From contig CP158568.1 in the NCBI GenBank assembly GCA_040269895.1, forward strand, positions 3,872,001 through 3,936,000: a DNA stretch of 64,000 nucleotides, given 5' to 3'. A program made the position numbers and the translations under genes. Below the pieces are notes generated by a model. It was given only the letters and a program-made list of their open reading frames with translations, made no database searches and was not told the origin of the DNA. Each line of letters opens with the position of its first letter. Position 1 is the stretch's first letter. The stretch comes from Ancalomicrobiaceae bacterium S20. Its GTDB lineage: Bacteria > Pseudomonadota > Alphaproteobacteria > Rhizobiales > Ancalomicrobiaceae. Of the stretch, positions 57,674 to 64,000 are shown one piece after another.

Positions 57674-58072
57674 ATGTCCTTTTCGAGCAGGATGCCGGCC
57701 CTTGCCCTCGCCTTCGGCCTGATCGCGACCGGGCCGGCCCTGGCCGAGCCTTGCGGCGCCGACAGCCAGCCGTCGCCGGCGAGCCATGACGCCGCCAGCA
57801 TCCAGTTCTGGAACGGCACCGACTTCCCCAACGACGTGCTCTGGTCGGATTTCCGCGGCGGGCTCAAGAGTTACGGCTCGCTCAGCCCCGACGAGGGCAA
57901 GGACCAGCAGACCTACGCCGGCCACGTCTGGTACGTCGAGGTCGACACGCCGCAGGGCCGTCAATGCGTCGGGCCGGTCGCGGTGTCGCGGCGCGGCGGC
58001 GAATGTCAGGTGTTCATCAAGCGCGCGGGCGGGCGCTTCACCATGAAGGCGCAGGGCGACTGCGAGTTCTGA
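57674..58072 (+). CDS. Secreted protein with a VHL beta-domain-like fold
   Basis: This 132-residue protein has a Sec signal (residues 1-24, cleaved after ALA). Residues 42-90 ([18 protein letters not shown], then a [20 protein letters not shown] stretch) match the pattern of the von Hippel-Lindau beta domain: an N at the strand end, a W/F-x-x-F-x-G segment, L-x-P-G/E-x-G, and Y-x-G-H-x-W. Four Cys (27, 98, 111, 130) could form two disulfides in the periplasm. Function unknown. It lies between hrcA and rph. Confidence 0.75.
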   Translation: MSFSSRMPALALAFGLIATGPALAEPCGADSQPSPASHDAASIQFWNGTDFPNDVLWSDFRGGLKSYGSLSPDEGKDQQTYAGHVWYVEVDTPQGRQCVGPVAVSRRGGECQVFIKRAGGRFTMKAQGDCEF

Positions 58073-58198
58073 GGCTCAAGCTGCCGCCAACTGCGCTCCC
58101 GCCCGCGCGAGGGCAACGATCCTCGCGCTCTCGCTTTACCTGCCCCGCCCTTCGGGATAGGGAACGCGCAGCTTTGACAAGTCCGGAACGAGAACCCT

Positions 58199-58912
58199 AT
58201 GCGCCCGTCCAAACGAGCCCCCGCCGAACTGCGCCCGATCACCCTGGAGCGCGGCGTCTCCAAATATGCGGAAGGCTCGTGCCTGGTGAAGTTCGGCGAC
58301 ACGCATGTCTTGTGCACCGCGAGCCTCGAGGACGGCGTGCCGTCCTGGCTGCGCGGCCAGCGGCGCGGCTGGGTCACGGCCGAATACGGCATGCTGCCGC
58401 GCGCCACCCATGACCGCACCCGCCGCGAGGTCACCTCCGGCAAGCCGTCCGGCCGCACCCAGGAGATCCAGCGGCTGATCGGCCGCTCGCTTCGTGCCGT
58501 CGTCGATCTCGAAGCGCTCGGCGAGCGGCAGATCTCGATCGACTGCGACGTGATCCAGGCCGACGGCGGCACGCGCACGGCGGCGATCACCGGCGCCTGG
58601 GTGGCGCTGCGCGACTGCCTCGAATGGATGGGCGCGCGCGACATGATCAAGAAGACCGTGCTCAAGGACCATGTCGCCGCGGTTTCCTGCGGCATCTGGA
58701 AGGGCGTGCCCGTGCTCGACCTCGACTATGCCGAGGATTCCGTCGCCGAGACCGACGCCAATTTCGTCATGACCGGTACGGGCGGCATCGTCGAGATCCA
58801 GGGCACCGCCGAGGGCAAGCCCTTCACCGACGAACAGCTCATGGCGCTGATGGGCCTTGCCAAGGACGGCATCGCCAAGCTGGTCGAGCTGCAAAAGCTC
58901 GCCATCCTCTGA
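58199..58912 (+). CDS. rph: Ribonuclease PH
   Basis: The 237-residue phosphorolytic 3'-5' exoribonuclease trims tRNA ends. RNase PH motifs are present: [52 protein letters not shown] and [18 protein letters not shown]. The phosphate-binding Arg residues are intact. ATG at 58199. It is followed by rdgB and hemW on the same strand, a conserved alphaproteobacterial order. Confidence 0.97.
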   Translation: MRPSKRAPAELRPITLERGVSKYAEGSCLVKFGDTHVLCTASLEDGVPSWLRGQRRGWVTAEYGMLPRATHDRTRREVTSGKPSGRTQEIQRLIGRSLRAVVDLEALGERQISIDCDVIQADGGTRTAAITGAWVALRDCLEWMGARDMIKKTVLKDHVAAVSCGIWKGVPVLDLDYAEDSVAETDANFVMTGTGGIVEIQGTAEGKPFTDEQLMALMGLAKDGIAKLVELQKLAIL

Positions 58913-58961
58913 GACCCTGCCCGCTCCGCGAGCGCGCGTCCTCTCCGACCCCGAGGCGTCC

Positions 58962-59600
58962 ATGACCCACCGAAAGCTCTCCGGCGGCCGCCTCGTGGTC
59001 GCGACCCACAACAAGGGCAAGCTCGCCGAAATCGTCGACCTGGTCGGCCCGTTCGGCCTCGATGCGGTCTCGGCCGGATCGCTCGGACTGCCCGAGCCCG
59101 ACGAGACCGGCACGACCTTCGAGGCCAATGCCGAGCTGAAGGCACTCGCGGCGGCCAAGGCGTCCGGCCTGCCGGCGCTGGCCGACGATTCCGGCCTCTG
59201 TGTCGAGGCGCTCGGCGGCGACCCCGGCATCTATTCGGCGCGCTGGGCCGGTCCCGACAAGGACTTTATGCGCGCCATGCGCAACATCGAAGAGCTCCTG
59301 CAGGACAAGGGTGCGACCACGCCGGAGGCGCGCCGCGCCTATTTCGTCGCCGCGCTCTGCCTCGCCTGGCCGGACGGTCACGTCGAGACGTTCCGGGGCG
59401 AGGTGCACGGCGATCTCGTCTGGCCGCCGCGCGGCGACAAGGGCTTCGGCTACGATCCGATGTTCCGGCCCGACGGCTACGCCGTCACCTTCGGCGAAAT
59501 GGCCGCGGAGGAGAAGCACGGCTGGAGCCGCGGCGGACCGGAAGGCCTCAGCCACCGCGCCCGCGCCTTCGCGATCTTCGCGCGCGCCTGCCTGGAATGA
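58962..59600 (+). CDS. rdgB: RdgB/HAM1 family XTP/dITP pyrophosphatase
   Basis: The 212-residue enzyme removes non-canonical purine nucleoside triphosphates. Motifs: [45 protein letters not shown] and [18 protein letters not shown] at 58962 with GAGG upstream. The 3' end (TGCCTGGAATGA) is echoed by short tandem repeats immediately downstream. Confidence 0.96.
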   Translation: MTHRKLSGGRLVVATHNKGKLAEIVDLVGPFGLDAVSAGSLGLPEPDETGTTFEANAELKALAAAKASGLPALADDSGLCVEALGGDPGIYSARWAGPDKDFMRAMRNIEELLQDKGATTPEARRAYFVAALCLAWPDGHVETFRGEVHGDLVWPPRGDKGFGYDPMFRPDGYAVTFGEMAAEEKHGWSRGGPEGLSHRARAFAIFARACLE

Positions 59601-59617
59601 CCTTGCCCGGATTGCCC

Positions 59618-59661
59618 TCGTCTGGAATGCCCCGTCTGGAATGCCCCGCCTGGAATGATAG
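59618..59661. repeat. Tandem 14-base repeats echoing the rdgB 3' end
   Basis: GTCTGGAATGCCCC occurs at 59620-59633 and again at 59634-59647, followed by GCCTGGAATGATAG at 59648-59661. All share CTGGAATG with the final codons and stop of rdgB. They appear to be a small tandem amplification in the rdgB-hemW spacer; role unknown. Confidence 0.7.
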
Positions 59662-59813
59662 GGCTCGCTTTCCCATCTTGAGATCGGCGCGGCGATGGCG
59701 GACCCTGCGGCAGCATCGACGAATCGCAACCGCGCCGCATGGTCCGGCCGAGACGGCCGACTATGGGCCGCCCGTCGATCCGAACGTCCAAGCTTTGAAT
59801 GGTGGCCGATCCC

Positions 59814-61052
59814 ATGACAGTCGCAGTCACTGCCGCCTCCGTCGCGGGGCGCGCGAACACGAACGCGAGCCATCAGGGCGAAACGAACCGGGGCGCCCCC
59901 GGCTTCGGCGTCTACGTGCACTGGCCGTTCTGCGCCGCGAAGTGCCCTTACTGCGACTTCAACAGCCACGTCCGCCACGATCCGCCCGATCAGGCGCGCT
60001 ACATCGCCGCCTTCAAGGCCGAGCTCGATCACATGGCGGCGCTCGCCCCTGGCCGGACGGTCGATTCGATCTTCTTCGGCGGCGGCACACCGTCCCTGAT
60101 GGCGCCGAAGACGGTCGGCGCCATCCTCGACCACGTCGCCGCCAAGTGGCGGCTGTCCAAGGATGTCGAGATCACGCTGGAGGCCAATCCGACCTCGGTC
60201 GAGGCCGAGCGGTTCAAGGGCTATCGCGCGGCCGGCGTCAATCGCGTCTCGCTCGGCGTGCAGTCGCTGAACGATGCCGACCTCAAGGCGCTCGGCCGGC
60301 TGCACGACGTTGCCCAAGCGCTGACCGCGATCGGCATTGCGCGCGAGACCTTCCCGCGCATCTCCTTCGACCTGATCTACGCCCGGCCGCACCAGACGGT
60401 CGCGGACTGGCGCGACGAGCTCGGGCGCGCGCTCGCCTTCGCGGCCGATCATTTGTCCGTCTACCAGCTCACCATCGAGGAAGAGACGCGCTTTGCCGAT
60501 CTTTACCGGCTCGGCAAGCTCGCCGTGCCGGACGAGGACACCGCGGCCGACCTCTACCATGCGACGCAGGAGATCCTGACCGCGGCGGGCATGCCGGCCT
60601 ACGAGATCTCCAACCACGCCGCGCCGGGCGCGGAATGCCGGCACAACCTCGTCTACTGGCGCTATGGCGAATATGTCGGCGTCGGTCCCGGCGCGCACGG
60701 CCGGCTGGCGCTCGCCGACGGCCGCCACGCGACCGCGATCGAGAAGGCGCCGGAGCGCTGGCTGACGCGCGTCTCCGGCCAGGGCCACGGCATGGTCACG
60801 GACGAACTGCTGACGCTGGACGAACAGGCCGACGAATACCTCCTGATGGGCCTCCGGCTCAACGAGGGCATCGATCTCGACCGCTACGAGGCATTGGCGG
60901 GGCGCACGCTCGATCCGGCACGGCTCGCGAGCCTGGTCGAGCACGGGCTCGCAGTCGTGGTCGAGGATCCGGCGACCGGCGAACGGCGCGTGCGCGCCAC
61001 GCCGGCGGGCTTCTCGGTACTCGATGCGGTGGTGGCGGATCTCGCGGCGTGA
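59814..61052 (+). CDS. hemW: HemW, radical SAM heme chaperone
   Basis: The protein of about 412 residues has the radical-SAM cluster motif CAAKCPYCDF (CxxxCxxC, about residues 44-51) after VYVHWPF, FFGGGTPSL, and the HemW C-terminal domain (NLVYWRYGEYVGVGPGAHG). It lacks the extra features of the HemN coproporphyrinogen dehydrogenase, so it most likely delivers heme. ATG at 59814, or 59799. Confidence 0.93.
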   Translation: MTVAVTAASVAGRANTNASHQGETNRGAPGFGVYVHWPFCAAKCPYCDFNSHVRHDPPDQARYIAAFKAELDHMAALAPGRTVDSIFFGGGTPSLMAPKTVGAILDHVAAKWRLSKDVEITLEANPTSVEAERFKGYRAAGVNRVSLGVQSLNDADLKALGRLHDVAQALTAIGIARETFPRISFDLIYARPHQTVADWRDELGRALAFAADHLSVYQLTIEEETRFADLYRLGKLAVPDEDTAADLYHATQEILTAAGMPAYEISNHAAPGAECRHNLVYWRYGEYVGVGPGAHGRLALADGRHATAIEKAPERWLTRVSGQGHGMVTDELLTLDEQADEYLLMGLRLNEGIDLDRYEALAGRTLDPARLASLVEHGLAVVVEDPATGERRVRATPAGFSVLDAVVADLAA

Positions 61053-61092
61053 GGAGCGCGGATCCGATACAACCTGAGCGAAATCCTCAAGC

Positions 61093-61107
61093 TTAACCGC
61101 CCCTTAA
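61093..61107 (+). promoter_or_regulatory. CtrA-box-like motif upstream of the PBP gene
   Basis: TTAA-CCGCCCC-TTAA matches the CtrA consensus TTAA-N7-TTAA exactly at its eight defined bases. It lies in the AT-richer gap between hemW and the penicillin-binding-protein gene, 78 bases before the preferred start codon. Confidence 0.55.
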
Positions 61108-61184
61108 ATCGCCATCTTTAGCCTGCACTCGGGGACGATCGGCACCCGCGCGATCGATCGCGCCGGACCGCGACGAGGATGGCA

Positions 61185-63934
61185 ATGGCTCCGCGAAAGA
61201 CGCAGCGGCGGGAACCGGTGTTCGAGAGCGACGACGACGCTCCGGACCGGCTGGACCTGCGCCTGCACCCGGAAGACCGCCCCTCGAACGGCCGCGCCGC
61301 GTCTCGTGGCGGCAGCGGCCGAGGCGGGCGCGTCGAGCCCTCCGCCTTGTCCTTCGAACCGGAGCTGCGCGCCAGCGCGGCCGCGCGCGCAAGCCCGAAC
61401 CGGACGACGACGAGGATTTCGACGAGGCGCCGGCGCCGAAGCGCGGCCGGGCCAAGGCCGAGGCGCCCTCAAAAACGAAGCGCCGCATGCCGCGACCGCC
61501 GCGCACGACCTTCATGGGCGTGGTGCGCCGGCTGTTCTACTGGGCGATCGTGCTCGGCATCTGGGCCGCGATCGGTGTCGGCGGCATCATCGTCTATTAC
61601 GGCGCCCACCTGCCGCCGACCTCGGAATGGGCGGTGCCGAAGCGGCCGCCCAACGTCAAGATCGTCGGCATCGACGGCGCGCTGATCGGCAATCGCGGCG
61701 ACACCGGGGGCGAGGTCGTCAAGCTGAAGGAGATGTCGAAGTACATCCCCGAAGCCGTGATGGCGATCGAGGACCGGCGGTTCTATTCGCACTGGGGCGT
61801 CGATCCGATCGGCCTGGTGCGCGCCTTCACGGTCAATCTCGGCTCCAAGGGGCTCGTGCAGGGTGGCTCGACGCTGACCCAGCAGCTCGCCAAGAACCTG
61901 TTCCTGACGCCGGAGCGCCATTTCGGCCGCAAGGTGCAGGAGCTGATCCTGTCGTTCTGGCTCGAGAAGACCTACACCAAGGACCAGATCCTCGAGATGT
62001 ACCTGAACCGCGTCTACATGGGCGCGGGCGCCTATGGCGTCGACGCGGCGGCGCGGCGCTATTTCGGCAAGTCGGCCAAGGATGTGAGCCTAATGGAGGC
62101 GGCCATGCTCGGCGGCCTCCTGAAGGCGCCGTCGCGCTATGCGCCGACGCGCAATCCCGACCTCGCCAAACAGCGCGCCTCGGTGGTGCTGCAGGCGATG
62201 GTCGACAGCGGCTACATTTCCGCCGAGGAGCGCAAGGCCGCGCTCGACGCGCCGAACACGATCATGACGCATCCGAACGCCGGCGCGGAAAACTACGTCG
62301 CCGACTGGGTGATGGACATCCTGCCGAGCTACGTCGGCGCACTCGACAAGGACATCACGGTCGAGACGACGGTCGACGGTTCGCTGCAGATCCTCGCCGA
62401 AGCCGCGTTGCAGACGGCGCTGCTCCAGTACGGCGACAAGAAGGACGTCAGCCAGGGCGCGCTGGTCGCGATCGATCCGACCGGCGGCGTCAAGGCGCTG
62501 ATCGGCGGCATCGACTATTCGAAGAGCCAGTTCAACCGCGCCGTCCAGGCCAAGCGGCAGCCGGGCTCGACCTTCAAGGTGTTCACCTATCTGACCGCGA
62601 TGGAACAGGGCCTGACGCCCGACACCATCCGGCCGGACGAGCCGTTCAGCTACAAGGGCTGGAGCCCGAAGAATTTCGAGAAGGAATACAAAGGTCCGAT
62701 CGCGCTCAAAGACGCGCTGGCGCAGTCGATCAACACGGTCGCGGCCCGGCTCGCGGTCGAGGTCGGGCCGAAGAAGGTCGCCGACACCGCGATGCGCATG
62801 GGCATCACCTCGGCCATGATGCCGACGCCGTCGATCGCGCTCGGCACCTCGGAGGTGACGCCGCTCGAGATCACCGGCGCCTATGTGCCGTTCTCGAACG
62901 GCGGCTACGGCGTCGTGCCGCATGTGATCGAGCGGATCCGCTCGGCCGACGGCAAGGTGCTCTACGAGCGCAAGGGCTCCGGCCCCGGACGTGTGCTCGA
63001 TCCGGTGCCGCTGGCCGAAATGAACGTCATGCTGCAGGAGACGCTGATCTCCGGCACCGGCAAGAAGGCCGCGCTGCCCGGCTGGCCGTCCGGCGCGAAA
63101 TCCGGCACCAGCCAGGATTTCCGCGATGCCTGGTTCATCGGCTACACGGGTCTCCTGACCACCGGCGTCTGGCTCGGCAACGACGACGGCACGCCGACCA
63201 AGCGCGCCACCGGCGGCTCGCTCGCCTCGATCGTCTGGCACCGTTTCATGACCGATGCGCTGCGCGGCAAGCACCCCGTGCCGATCCCCGGCGCCGACGG
63301 CCGCGTCGATCCGAACGCGGTGCCGGCGGCCCTGCAGCCCGTGCCGGTGCAGCCGGGCCAGCCGGATGCCGCGACGCCGATGGCGAGCGGTCAGCCGACC
63401 GCGCCGAGCCCAGCCCCGAACCAGCCGGCTTCGAACCAGCCCGTCGCGCTGGCGCCACTGCCCGCGCAACAGCCGGCGTCGAGTGCCCAACCGGACGCTG
63501 GGCGGCCGATCTCGCTCGCGCCCGTCCCCGTGGCTCCCTCGGCCCCGACCCGGCCGGCGCAGCAGCCCACGCCGGCGGCGGCGCAACCCGCACCGCGCCC
63601 GGCGCAGACCGTTCAGCCCGCACCGGTCGCGCGTACCCAACAGCAAGCCGTGCAGCCGCAGCCGGTTCAGCCGCAGCCCTACCCGGTCCAGCAGCCGCGA
63701 CCCTATCCCGCGCAGGCGGCCGTGCCGCCGCAATATGCGACCGGCCGAGCCGTGCCGCAGGCTTATCCCGCGCCCGCGGGCCCGATCCCTCCCGGCACGA
63801 TCGGCGAGGCGGCGCGCGGTGGCGCGAACGGCCCCGTGCCGCCGCGTCCGGTCGGCCCTCCGGCCGGCTACTCGACCATGCAGCCGAGCCGCGGCGGTCT
63901 CGACGGCGTGCTCGACAGCCTGTTCGGGCGGTGA
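61185..63934 (+). CDS. Penicillin-binding protein 1A (bifunctional glycosyltransferase/transpeptidase), frame broken near the N-terminus
   Basis: A cytoplasmic, charged N-terminal region is followed by a membrane helix (LFYWAIVLGIWAAIGVGGII), a GT51 domain (IEDRRFYSHWGVDP, GGSTLTQQLAKNLFL) and a transpeptidase domain (PGSTFKVFTYLTA with catalytic Ser, SINTVAARLA, KSGTSQDFRDAW). The last 200 residues are a Pro/Gln/Ala-rich tail. Frames change at about 61370-61391 (one base apparently missing), inside the disordered N-terminus; the main frame alone from an ATG at 61487 encodes 815 residues with all catalytic motifs. ATG at 61185 has GAGG six bases upstream. Confidence 0.9.
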
Positions 63935-64000
63935 GGGTCGGCCTTTCCCTTCCGGCATTGGACTCTTCCCCCCATCCGTGGCACTGATCGCGGCTCGAAA

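Overview
The window is GC-rich chromosomal DNA from an alphaproteobacterium, most likely of the order Hyphomicrobiales (Rhizobiales). The pointers are a membrane-bound ferritin MbfA with an Irr-type iron-control element at its promoter, an OlsB-type ornithine-lipid acyltransferase behind a Pho-box-like repeat, glnD next to murJ, and the hrcA / rph-rdgB-hemW arrangement. I cannot name the genus. I saw no rRNA, tRNA, insertion sequence, CRISPR array or replication origin.

Layout. 1-6.6 kb: the start of a large beta-roll repeat protein that runs off the left edge, then a tightly overlapping six-gene minus-strand operon (rfbF, rfbG, C-methyltransferase, 3,5-epimerase, acyltransferase, reductase) predicted to make a CDP-linked, C-methylated 6-deoxyhexose for the cell surface. 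6.7-8.7 kb: a metallo-beta-lactamase-fold hydrolase and an orphan TRAP binding protein. 8.9-15.3 kb: glnD, a racemase-family protein, murJ (frame broken twice) and trpS. 15.4-19.5 kb: an AraC regulator, a GH19-type muramidase-like enzyme, azlC-azlD, a universal stress protein and an Nfu-type Fe-S protein.

19.6-31.1 kb holds the most distinctive block. It is about 11 kb on the minus strand, bounded by two TetR regulators, and contains a PotABC-like uptake ABC transporter without a binding protein, a Rieske oxygenase with a CntA/GbcA-like active site, a ferredoxin-reductase-like flavoprotein, a CrtI-like flavoprotein, a class II aldolase, a ureohydrolase and an XRE-cupin regulator. It looks like an uncharacterised catabolic cassette for a methylated or quaternary nitrogen compound, perhaps one bearing a guanidino or ureido group.

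31.5-38.8 kb: two small exported proteins (both frame-broken), then a galactose/galactonate (De Ley-Doudoroff) cluster of galM, an SDR dehydrogenase, dgoK (frame-broken), the KDPGal aldolase, a GntR regulator and an SMP-30 lactonase; no galactonate dehydratase is present. 38.9-50.6 kb: cysK, dut, mbfA, an isochorismatase-like hydrolase with a GlxA-type regulator, maeB, a PNPOx-like flavoprotein, mutS and olsB. 50.8-63.9 kb: a hybrid histidine kinase (frame-broken), hslU and hslV separated by a membrane-protein gene, hrcA, a secreted VHL-beta-domain protein, rph, rdgB, hemW and a class A PBP preceded by a CtrA-box-like motif.

Eight clear single-base frame breaks (and one more probable) fall in six genes, several at short G/C runs. 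Because murJ is normally essential, sequencing or assembly error is the likeliest cause. The frame-broken genes are marked pseudogene only because the reading frame as given is interrupted; the PBP gene, whose catalytic frame is whole, is kept as a CDS.
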